From NCBI GenBank assembly GCA_036971475.1, contig JBAIZL010000028.1, positions 434,001-498,000 on the forward strand: a DNA stretch of 64,000 bases. Reading direction: 5' to 3'. Origin of the DNA: Prosapia bicincta (lineage: Eukaryota; Arthropoda; Insecta; Hemiptera; Cercopidae). The position numbers and the translations under genes were made by a program. The stretch's first letter is position 1; the number at the start of each line of letters is the position of its first letter. Shown here piece by piece: positions 1-9,963 of the stretch. The notes below the pieces were generated by a model, which was given only the letters and a program-made list of their open reading frames with translations, had not been told where the DNA came from and searched no databases.

Positions 1-30
1 TATATGTGTATGTGTATGTGTATTATACGT
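1..30. repeat. Short TGTATG-type simple repeat
   Basis: The window opens in a short alternating run built from TATG and TGTATG units that ends near position 30. It is low-complexity sequence with no coding content. It may extend to the left of the window. Confidence 0.7.
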
Positions 31-70
31 ACTTCGAGCTGCGCCCGGCGGAAAATTAAAAAATTCCATA

Positions 71-138
71 GTACATGCCATCGGATGTTTTAGGTATCTC
101 CAAATAAGAGATGACGAAAAACATCCGATGCCATGTAC
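71..138. repeat. Imperfect 21-bp hairpin (small inverted repeat)
   Basis: Positions 71-91 and 118-138 are reverse complements over 21 bases with one mismatch, separated by 26 bases. The stem contains CATCGGATGTTTT on one side and its complement on the other. Pairing outside the stem is weak. It could be the terminus of a small foldback element or a chance hairpin. No promoter or terminator role can be argued in this eukaryotic context. Confidence 0.6.
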
Positions 139-302
139 CGTTAAATGCGTATCTCGCGGCCTTGAATGCAAGGCATACTAGGGCCACGTACTGCCTCCCA
201 CGCGACCTCTCCCCCAAATTTTCCACCGAGAAAACGGCCTGACCCTCCCGAAAACGCGAGGCCACAACGGCACTCTTGCTCCGACACCAACTCCAAAACT
301 AG
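139..302. other. Unassigned GC-richer spacer
   Basis: This stretch is more GC-rich than its surroundings and has C-rich runs. A short open frame across it is the only coding potential, and it matches nothing I recognise. It ends where the palindromic AT-rich element begins. I see no further structure in it. Confidence 0.4.
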
Positions 303-765
303 TATTTTTCCCGTAAAATGTAAAAAAGAGAATACTTTTCTCCATCTTTTTCAGTTTTTTTTATGACTTACAACAAAAATACTGATTTTATAAAAAAATT
401 ATAAATATAAATCTTTTTTAAAATTTAAAAATGAACAACTTTTCTATGTAACATTTTTTTTCCAAAAAAACAATTGTTGACGAGATACACTATTTTTTTA
501 ATACAAAAAGAAACAAAATTATGGCAATTTTTAAATGGATTTTTGTTAATTATTTACTATCTTTTTATTTAAAAAATAGCGCATCTCGTTAGCAAATGTT
601 TTTTGAAAAAAATATTACATAGAAAAGTTGTTCATTTTGTAATTCTTAAAAATATATATAAAATATTTTTTTCGATAACATCAATATTTTTGTTGCAAAT
701 CATAAAAAAAATAAAAAAGTTGAAGAAAAGTATTCTCTTTTTTACATTTTACAGTAAAAATAAAC
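303..765. mobile_element. Palindromic AT-rich foldback or MITE-like element
   Basis: The left arm (about 303-505) and right arm (about 565-765) are diverged reverse complements around a short AT-rich centre. Shared landmarks are GTAAAATGTAAAAAAGAG at the outer end, CAACAAAAATA further in, and GAACAACTTTTCTATGTAA near the centre. The arms differ by substitutions and small indels, so the element is old. No open frame of useful size lies inside; short frames at both ends translate to the same residue string only because the arms are copies. Known non-autonomous foldback elements and MITEs have this form. Family, terminal motif and target duplication could not be assigned. Confidence 0.7.
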
Positions 766-820
766 CTATTAGGGTATTTCGATCGCGTCAGACGTTGGGC
801 GTAGAGCTGCGTGAGGGTAG

Positions 821-2839
821 TACTCGCAACATGTAATAGAAGTCCTGCATATTTATCAGAACAACCCGTGTGAAAAACCTCTTGCAAGAAATGAAGCTTC
901 TGGCATTCTTAATGGAATGTACAGATTAGAAACCGCAATCATGTTCGAGATTTGGACAGACATCTTAGAAAGCTTTCAAAAAATAAGTACAACTCTTCAA
1001 AGCGTTGATACGTCCATTGAGAGAGTCAACCGACTCTATGATTCTCTTGTAAAATATATGAACTCTCTTCGTGGTATGTTTGACCTACATGAAAAGAAGG
1101 CAATGGATCGATGTGAATGGAGTGAGAGAGATTATGACACTTCTCATAAACGTTTGTCCAAGAGAAAATGTCGTCCAGATGAAGGGAGTGGAGAAGTTGT
1201 CTTTACAGGGAGAGACAAGTTTAAAATGGAAACTTTTTATGTTATTATTGACAGACTTGAAAGTGAACTAATAAAAAGAAAAGAAGCATATTCTATTATA
1301 GCTGACAGATTTTCTGACCTTTCAAACAGATAACCAAGAGATATTATAGAGCATGTTGCAAAACTGCAAAACCATTACAGTAGTGATCTGGAGTCATCCT
1401 TTGGAAGTGAGTGTGTACACTTTTCAAACTTGATCAAGTTCAATAATTTGACATGCCCACCTCTTTCTATGAGCAAGTTTCTCAGAGAAGACAACTTGCA
1501 GGATACATTTCCTAACGTAGATATAGCTTTGAGAATGTATTTGTGTACTGCGGTTAGCAACTGCTCTGCAGAAAGGTCATTTTCGTCCCTGAAGAGAATC
1601 AAGTCATATCTACGTTCTACCCTCAGAGAAGACAACTTGCAGGATACATTTCCTAACGTAGATACAGCTTTGAGAATGTATTTGTGTACTGCGGTTAGCA
1701 ACTGCTCTGCAGAAAGGTCATTTTCGTCCCTGAAGAGAATCAAGTCATATCTACGCTCTACCCTCAGAGAAGACAACTTGCAGGATACATTTCCTAACGT
1801 AGATATAGCTTTGAGACTGTATTTGTGTACGGCGGTTAGCAACTGCTCTGCAGAAAGGTCATTTTCGTCCCTGAAGAGAATCAAGTCATATCTACTCTCT
1901 ACCCTCAGAGAAGACAACTTGCAGGATACATTTCCTAACGTAGATATAGCTTTGAGAATGTATTTGTGTACTGCGGTTAGCAATTGCTCTGCAGAAAGGT
2001 CATTTTCGTCCCTGAAGAGAATCAAGTCATATCTACTCTCTACCCTCAGAGAAGACAACTTGCAGGATACATTTCCTAACGTAGATATAGCTTTGAGAAT
2101 GTATTTGTGTACTGCGGTTAGCAACTGCTCTGCAGAAAGGTCATTTTCGTCCCTGAAGAGAATCAAGTCATATCTACGCTCTACCCTCAGAGAAGACAAC
2201 TTGCAGGATACATTTCCTAACGTAGATATAGCTTTGAGAATGTATTTGTGTACTGCGGTTAGCAACTGCTCTGCAGAAAGGTCATTTTCGTCCCTGAAGA
2301 GAATCAAGTCATATCTACGTTCTACCCTCAGAGAAGACAACTTGCAGGATACATTTCTTAACGTAGATATAGCTTTGAGAATGTATTTGTGTACTGTGGT
2401 TAGCAACTGCTCTGCAGAAAGGTCATTTTCGTCCCTGAAGAGAATCAAGTCATATCTACGCTCTACCCTCAGAGAAGACAACTTGCAGGATACATTTCCT
2501 AACGTAGATATAGCTTTGAGAATGTATTTGTGTACTGCGGTTAGCAACTGCTCTGCAGAAAGGTCATTTTCGTCCCTGAAGAGAATCAAGTCATATCTAC
2601 GCTCTACCCTCAGAGAAGACAACTTGCAGGATACATTTCCTAATGTAGATATAGCTTTGAGAATGTATTTGTGTACTGTGGTTAGCAACTGCTCTGCAGA
2701 AAGGTCATTTTCGTCCCTGAAGAGAATCAAGTCATATCTACGCTCTACCCTCAGAGAAGACAACTTGCAGGATACATTTCCTAACGTAGATATAGCTTTG
2801 AGAATGTATTTGTGTAAATGTATAGACGTAAATGTTTAA
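821..2839 (+). pseudogene. hAT-family transposase remnant (ZMYM1-like), 5'-truncated, one in-frame stop
   Basis: The frame is open from 821, just after a TAG at 818-820, to a TAA at 1331-1333. It reopens in the same frame to a stop ending at 2839. The first usable ATG is at 917, but similarity to the family appears to continue upstream of it through residues such as YQNNPCEKPLARNEA, so the remnant is a 5' truncation rather than a gene starting at 917. The first half (LETAIMFEIWTDIL, then GRDKF and IIDRLESELIKRKEAYS) matches what I know of the middle of ZMYM1-like hAT transposases. The second half contains the hAT C-terminal dimerisation signature SAERSFSSLKRIKSYLRST. The zinc-finger and DUF4371-type N-terminal parts usual in the family are absent. 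The dimerisation motif is repeated in tandem, and the normal C-terminal tail after it is missing. The cross-stop continuity argues for a recently disabled copy. An open frame on the minus strand over 1375-2763 is a shadow, because 141 is divisible by three. The hAT call is strong; lack of function is inferred from the stop and truncation. Confidence 0.82.
1481..2815 (+). repeat. Tandem 141-bp repeats of the hAT dimerisation motif (9 full + 1 partial)
   Basis: Units begin at 1481, 1622, 1763, 1904, 2045, 2186, 2327, 2468 and 2609, with a partial tenth at 2750 that loses similarity near 2815. Each unit is exactly 47 codons, runs from LREDNLQDTF to RIKSYLRST, and has no stop in any copy. Copies differ at a few scattered positions: I/T, M/L, R/L, A/V and P/L changes plus a few silent ones. 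In ordinary hAT transposases this motif occurs once near the C-terminus. The near identity points to recent unequal crossing-over or replication slippage. A collapsed or expanded assembly is the main alternative. Confidence 0.95.
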
Positions 2840-4185
<1,346 letters not shown>

Positions 4186-4472
4186 GTTGCAAACTTGGGA
4201 GTGTTCGGTTAAGGTCGGCTACGTCCGAAATGACGCATCTCCGCTCTGCTCCTAGTTTCACAGTTAATAATAAATTGATATTGGTTTGATAATAAATAGA
4301 CCCTTGTCTTGAGATCAGGTGTCTTAAATAAGTAAAATGAAATTAAAAAATCCCAATATATTTCCTTCAATAGAATAAATCACGAAATATTAAGCAGTGT
4401 CTTTATATTTTCCCTATAACAGCTCTTAAAGTTTGTATGACTACGATTTCTTTGCCTCAGAAAACAAAAACC

Positions 4473-4911
4473 AACACTTTTACGATCAGCAACCTGAATA
4501 GGTTTTAGGTACCAGCCGTCACTGCACGTTCTCGGGAAGGTTGCTTACGTCAGAAATGTCGGAATGTATAATTTTGTCAGGCCTACTCTCTCAGTTCCAC
4601 ATCTAAAACTAGCTACTGACAGACTACTATGTATAACCTTATCCAACGCATATGCGCCTCATACAATAAGCATATTGCTCGATATTTTTATAATTTGGCT
4701 TACCCAAGACTTTTATAACAACTATAACGTAAACATTTCGGCAGAACGCTGCCTGCCGAGGAGAGAGGCAATATACCACAAAGTGGTTCGATTTAGTCGC
4801 TCGTTCGTGTCTTGTAGAGTTTTGTATTTTTACAATTATTATTTCGTTAAGAGGTTTGGGCAGACGTTTTCAGGAATTTTACGATGACTAGACGTGTGTC
4901 CTACATCGATT
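4473..4911 (+). repeat. Near-identical tract within the left arm
   Basis: These 439 bases align without indels to the reverse complement of 5922-6360. I saw only two differences, both inside the 107-codon open frame and both changing the residue (P/L and A/V). Sequence on both sides of the tract in the same arms is much more diverged. The pattern fits a gene-conversion tract between the arms. Since both changes are amino-acid changing, there is no sign of protein-level constraint. Confidence 0.85.
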
Positions 4912-5052
4912 AACCATTGAGTTGTTAAGCATTTGCCGGTTACTTACGAAGCCTCTAACGGACGCCTGTATTACTAGAACCTGGACAAAACTTTAGTAGA
5001 CAAAAGACAAAATTTCGTTGCGATTGATATCGGTAGAGACCAGCATCCGTTC

Positions 5053-5060
5053 TATATAAA
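5053..5060 (+). promoter_or_regulatory. TATA-box-like TATATAAA (left arm)
   Basis: TATATAAA sits near the inner end of the left arm and points toward the centre. About 70 bases downstream, near 5131, is AATAAATAAAATA, a possible polyadenylation signal. A TATA box followed closely by a polyadenylation signal is the usual arrangement inside long terminal repeats, but no LTR boundaries were established. The match could be chance in AT-rich DNA. Confidence 0.3.
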
Positions 5061-5084
5061 GTGGGTTCCTGTTAATTACTGCAC

Positions 5085-5312
5085 TATTTTATTCTCTTGT
5101 TATTAAACTAGTTTTATTGACATTTTGACGAATAAATAAAATATTTTCATTTTGAAGTACACAGGTGACTAATTGTTTCCCAAGCGGTGTGACGACTTTG
5201 ACACGGGATTAAGGGTCGATCGGCCTTCCGAAACTTTGCACAGTAATTAGCCTTCGATATAACAATGCCTCGGTCCATAGGTTAGAACGACTGAAGGTCA
5301 TGTGTGCGGAAA
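5085..5312. other. Central loop of the inverted repeat
   Basis: These 228 bases between the two arms have no inverted counterpart. The left portion is AT-rich with AATAAATAAAATA near 5131. The right portion is GC-richer and contains GACACGGGATTAAGGG. No open frame or known primer-binding site was recognised. Confidence 0.6.
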
Positions 5313-5337
5313 GTGCAGTAATTAACACGGACACACT

Positions 5338-5345
5338 TTATATAG
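5338..5345 (-). promoter_or_regulatory. TATA-box-like TATATAAA (right arm, mirrored)
   Basis: This is the minus-strand copy of the TATA-like box in the left arm; both point toward the loop. It is retained although nearby bases differ between arms. Unlike the left copy, I saw no polyadenylation-type hexamer run just downstream, because pairing ends at 5313. Function is unproven. Confidence 0.25.
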
Positions 5346-5484
5346 AACGGATGCTGGTCTCTACAGATATCAATCGCAACCAAATTTTCTCTTTTATCTA
5401 CTAAATGTTTTGTCCAGGTTCAAGTAACACAGGCGTCTCCGAGCTTTGTTAGAGGCTTCGTAAGTAACCCGCAAATGCTTAACT

Positions 5485-5909
5485 GATTTTAAGCCGCTTC
5501 TGCTAACATTAAAGCGGGAATTTGACATACCTATCCATACTCACCCCCGCCAGGACTCTCCCCCTCTCTTTACCACCCTTTCCTCGAAGTACGTTTTAAT
5601 TTTTCAAACACTGAAAAGACACTCCGATCTCTTCCATATTAAAAAATATTTTTCGGTTGATAATCTTCATTTCTTTAAGTCTGGAAACCAACATACAATG
5701 ACTTTAAATTCTTCAATCCCGAGTTTGTCTTTAAGTGTTTGAGGGAAACTTAACCCATTTGAAATAATCTTTGGTTCACTATTTCGTTTCAACCAGTGTA
5801 AAACACAATCATATTGTTCCCAATGTTCAGATGCTATAGCTTGCTTTGGACAATTTTCTGATTCCACTTCTCAAAAATTCTAGTTTTTTTTTAATAACTG
5901 TAACTTTTT
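5485..5909. mobile_element. 425-bp block inserted in the right arm only
   Basis: The left arm reads directly from CATTGAGTT into GTTAAGCATTTGC. In the right arm these two anchors (reverse-complemented, at 5910-5918 and 5472-5484) are separated by this block. It therefore probably inserted after the arms formed, although deletion from the left arm is possible. It contains a minus-strand open frame (5667-5867) that may derive from a pogo/Tigger transposase. No clear terminal inverted repeats or target duplication were seen. Confidence 0.6.
5667..5867 (-). pseudogene. Possible CENP-B/Tigger-type DNA-binding-domain fragment
   Basis: The frame is 66 codons on the minus strand. The order of features resembles the second helix-turn-helix of pogo/Tigger transposases and CENP-B: a helix ending in YDCVLHWLKR, then SNGLSFPQTLKDKLG, then an F-K-x-x-x-x-W-F pattern with basic residues (LKK) just before the stop. 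In that family the corresponding region reads roughly as W..Q, I...ILQEKA, and F.AS.GWL.RFKKRH. The expected catalytic DDE domain is not present downstream, so this would be a small dead fragment. The similarity is weak and judged by eye; it may be coincidental. Confidence 0.3.
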
Positions 5910-5921
5910 AACTCAATGTTA

Positions 5922-6360
5922 AATCGATGTAGGACACACGTCTAGTCATCGTAAAATTCCTGAAAACGTCTGCCCAAACCTCTTAACGAAATAATAATTG
6001 TAAAAATACAAAACTCTACAAGACACGAACGAGCGACTAAATCGAACCACTTTGTGGTATATTGCCTCTCTCCTCGGCAGGCAGCGTTCTGCCGAAATGT
6101 TTACGTTATAGTTGTTATAAAAGTCTTGGGTAAGCCAAATTATAAAAATATCGAGCAATATGCTTATTGTATGAGGCACATATGCGTTGGATAAGGTTAT
6201 ACATAGTAGTCTGTCAGTAGCTAGTTTTAGATGTAGAACTGAGAGAGTAGGCCTGACAAAATTATACATTCCGACATTTCTGACGTAAGCAACCTTCCCG
6301 AGAACGTGCAGTGACGGCTGGTACCTAAAACCTATTCAGGTTGCTGATCGTAAAAGTGTT
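5922..6360 (-). repeat. Near-identical tract within the right arm
   Basis: This is the partner of 4473-4911. The coordinates pair without gaps: the sum of paired positions stays 10833 at both ends. It includes the mirrored 107-codon frame and the conserved flank with GGTACCAGCCGTCACTGCAC in complement. Confidence 0.85.
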
Positions 6361-6665
6361 AGGTTATTTAAGGCAAAGAAATCGTAATCATGCAAATTTC
6401 AAGGGCTGTTATAGGGAAAATATAAAAAATTATGCTTTGTGAATTATTTTATTTAAGGAAATATATATTGGCGTTTTAAAATTTATTTTTACTTATTTAA
6501 GACACCTGATCTGAAGTCATTGGTTTATTTATTATCAAACCAATATCAATTCATTCCTAACTGTGAATGTCAACAAACTCGGAGCGGAGCGTAGGTGTGT
6601 CTCTTCGGACAGAGCCGATCTTAATTGAACACACAAGAGGTTGCAGGCCGTTTGCAACCTAAAGG

Positions 6666-6879
6666 GGCCTTACAACGCAGCCTAACAGTATCTCTGAACC
6701 TTCAAATGCATTTTGCCCGTTAGGAGTGATGCCACTGGGTGTTGCCGGTTTCTCTGCAAACCGGCCTAACGAGACTGTCAGACTGAACGAACGGTCATAC
6801 GGTCGCTGCTGTTCTCAGGTTTATAATGATGGATCATGTTATATGATGAATAATCGCGCATTTTGCCAGTATGTATTAC
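6666..6879. other. Spacer between inverted repeat and satellite
   Basis: This is mixed-composition DNA with a local inverted match GCCGGTTTCTCTGCAAACCGGC around 6743-6764. I could not align it to the left flank of the inverted repeat or to the satellite monomer, and recognised no gene. Confidence 0.4.
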
Positions 6880-6929
6880 ATATTAGTTGGGAGATATCAT
6901 CATAGAAATGTCAGTAATTAAAACTCCTG
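6880..6929 (+). repeat. Degenerate edge monomer of the satellite
   Basis: The stretch reading TTAGTTGGGAGATATC then GAAATGTCAGTAA aligns with the monomer segment TCATTTGAGAGATATC then GACGTATCAGTAA, but with many substitutions. Good similarity starts only near 6930 at ATTAAATAATGTAAGGCC. Degenerate outer monomers are typical at the margins of satellites that are homogenised internally by unequal exchange. Confidence 0.65.
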
Positions 6930-7959
6930 TATTAAATAATGTAAGGCCTAAAAATGTATCAGTGAAAGCACACGATACGAGCAAAGCTCTTCTCTGTACA
7001 CAGAATATCGGTTATCCATAAATCATAATGAAGCCACCATCAACATATCATTTGAGAGATATCTTCAGAGACGTATCAGTAAATAATAGTAATGCATTCA
7101 ATAATGTAAGGCCTAAAAATGTATCAGTGAAAGCACACGATACGAGCAAAGCTCTTTTCTGTACACAGAATATCGGTTAACCACAAATCATAATGAAGCC
7201 ACCATCAACATATCATTTGAGAGATATCTTCAGAGACGTATCAGTAAATAATAGAAATGCATTCAATAATGTAAGGCCTAAAATGTATTACTGAAAGCAC
7301 ACGATACAAGCAAAGCTCTTTTCTGTACACAGAATATCGGTTATCCATAAATCATGATGAAGACACCATCAACATATCATTTGAGAGATATCTTCAGAGA
7401 CGTATCAGTAAATAATAGTACCTAATGCATTCAATAATGTAAGGCCTAAAAATGTATCAGTGAATGCACACGATACAAGCAAGGCTCTTCTCTGTACACA
7501 GAATATCGGTTATCCATAAATCATAATGAAGCCACCATCAACATATCATTTGAGAGATATCTTCAGAGACGTATCAGTAAATAATAGTAATGCATTCAAT
7601 AATGTAAGGCCTAAAAATGTATCAGTGGAAGCACACGATACAAGCAAAGCTCTTCTCTGTACACAGAATATCGGTTATCCATAAATCATGATGAAGCCAC
7701 CATCAACATATCATTTGAGAGATATCTTCAGAGACGTATCAGTAAATAATAGTAATGCATTCAATAATGTAAGGCCTAAAAATGTATCAGTGAAAGCACA
7801 CGATACAAGTAAAGCTCTTCTGTGTACACAGAATATCGGTTATCCATAAATCATAATGAAGCCACCATCAACATATCATTTGAGAAATATCTTCTGAGAC
7901 GTATCAGTAAATAATAGTAATGCATTCAATAATGTAAGGCCTAAAAACGTATTACTGAA

Positions 7960-9963
7960 AGCACACGATACAAGCAAAGCTCTTTTCTGTACACAGAATA
8001 TCGGTTATCCATAAATCATGATGAAGACACCATCAACATATCATTTGAGAGATATCTTCAGAGACGTATCAGTAAATAATAGTAATGCATTAAATAATGT
8101 AAGGCCTAAAAATATATCAGTGAAAGCACACGATACGAGCAAAGCTGTTCTCTGTACACAGAATATCGGTTATCCATAAATCATGATTGAGACACCATCA
8201 ACATATCATTTGAGAGATATCTTCAGAGACGTATCAGTAAATAATAGTAATGCATTCAATAATGTAAGGCCTAAAAATGTATCAGTGAAAGCACACGATA
8301 CGAGCAAAGCACTTCTCTGTACACAGAATATCGGTTATCCATAAATCATGATGAAGACACCATCAACATATCATTTGAGAGATATCTTCAGAGACGTATC
8401 AGTAAATAATAGTAATGCATTCAATAATGTAAGGCCTAAAAATGTATCAGTGAAAGCACACGATACAAGCAAAGCTCTTCTCTGTACACAGAATATCGGT
8501 TATCCATAAATCATGATGAAGCCACCATCAACATATCCTTTGAGAGATATCTTCAGAGAAGTATCAGTAAATAATTGTACCTAATGCATTCAATAATGTA
8601 AGGCCTAAAAATGTATTACGGAAAGCACACGATACAAGCAAAGCTCTTCTCTGTACACAGAATATCGGTTATCCATAAATCATAATGAAGCCACCATCAA
8701 CATATCATTTGAGAGATATCTTCAGAGAAGTATCAGTAAATAATAGTACCTAATGCATTCAATAATGTAAGGCCTAAAAATGTATTACGGAAAGCACACG
8801 ATACAAGCAAAGCTCTTCTCTGTACACAGAATATCGGTTATCCATAAATCATAATGAAGCCACCATCAACATATCATTTGAGAGATATCTTCAGAGAAGT
8901 ATCAGTAAATAATAGTACCTAATGCATTCAATAATGTAAGGCCTAAAAATGTATTACGGAAAGCACACGATACAAGCAAAGCTCTTTTCTGTACACAGAA
9001 TATCGGTTATCCATAAATCATGATGAAGACACCATCAACATATCATTTGAGAGATATCTTCAGAGACGTATCAGTAAATAATAGTAATGCATTAAATAAT
9101 GTAAGGCCTAAAAATATATCAGTGAAAGCACACGATACGAGCAAAGCTGTTCTCTGTACACAGAATATCGGTTATCCATAAATCATGATTGAGACACCAT
9201 CAACATATCATTTGAGAGATATCTTCAGAGACGTATCAGTAAATAATAGTAATGCATTCAATAATGTAAGGCCTAAAAATGTATCAGTGAAAGCACACGA
9301 TACGAGCAAAGCACTTCTCTGTACACAGAATATCGGTTATCCATAAATCATGATGAAGACACCATCAACATATCATTTGAGAGATATCTTCAGAGACGTA
9401 TCAGTAAATAATAGTAATGCATTCAATAATGTAAGGCCTAAAAATGTATCAGTGAAAGCACACGATACAAGCAAAGCTCTTCTCTGTACACAGAATATCG
9501 GTTATCCATAAATCATGATGAAGCCACCATCAACATATCCTTTGAGAGATATCTTCAGAGAAGTATCAGTAAATAATTGTACCTAATGCATTCAATAATG
9601 TAAGGCCTAAAAATGTATTACGGAAAGCACACGATACAAGCAAAGCTCTTCTCTGTACACAGAATATCGGTTATCCATAAATCATAATGAAGCCACCATC
9701 AACATATCATTTGAGAGATATCTTCAGAGAAGTATCAGTAAATAATAGTACCTAATGCATTCAATAATGTAAGGCCTAAAAATGTATTACGGAAAGCACA
9801 CGATACAAGCAAAGCTCTTCTCTGTACACAGAATATCGGTTATCCATAAATCATAATGAAGCCACCATCAACATATCATTTGAGAGATATCTTCAGAGAA
9901 GTATCAGTAAATAATAGTACCTAATGCATTCAATAATGTAAGGCCTAAAAATGTATTACGGAA
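7960..9963 (+). repeat. Two tandem copies of a 1002-bp six-monomer HOR
   Basis: Rare markers recur exactly 1002 bp apart: TCATGATTGAGACACC at 8181 and 9183, and AATAATTGTACC near 8572 and 9574. Each copy has six monomers, three of them the 169-bp form. Copy boundaries are approximate because flanking monomers are also similar. Confidence 0.85.

Larger units (their letters stand above)
4186..5084 (+). repeat. Large inverted repeat, left arm
   Basis: This arm is the reverse complement of the right arm. The outer anchor is TTAGGTTGCAAAC near 4190 and the inner anchor is GTTAATTACTGCAC at 5071-5084. Identity is uneven: the outer part (4186-4472) and inner part (4912-5084) show many substitutions and small indels, whereas 4473-4911 is almost identical to 5922-6360. 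The arm contains a 107-codon open frame (4564-4887) that is mirrored in the other arm and resembles no family I know. A TATATAAA box lies at 5053-5060 near the inner end. It could be a foldback transposon, two opposed copies of an unknown element, or a palindromic duplication. Confidence 0.88.
5313..6665 (-). repeat. Large inverted repeat, right arm
   Basis: This is the mirror of the left arm, starting at GTGCAGTAATTAAC (from 5313) and ending around GTTTGCAACCTAAAG near 6665. It is longer than the left arm because of a block at 5485-5909 that has no left counterpart. The high-identity tract is 5922-6360, with the mirrored 107-codon frame on the minus strand at 5946-6269. A mirrored TATATAAA lies at 5338-5345 on the minus strand. 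The remaining parts are diverged to about the same visible degree as in the left arm. Confidence 0.88.

Noticed and set aside
166..887. Short frames at 56-265, 166-366, 603-836 and 681-887
   Set aside because: They lie in AT-rich or palindromic DNA. The shared VKCKKENTFL string is explained by the inverted repeat arms, and none resembles a known protein.
1071..1271. 66-codon plus-strand frame inside the hAT remnant
   Set aside because: It overlaps the recognised hAT frame in another phase and is a shadow.
1375..2763. 462-codon minus-strand protein
   Set aside because: It is a shadow of the 141-bp tandem repeat. The plus strand carries the recognisable hAT dimerisation motif.
4564..6269. Pair of functional genes in the inverted repeat arms
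   Set aside because: The frames are mirrored only because the arms are copies. Both differences change residues, no family is recognised, and no promoter was found just upstream in the arm.
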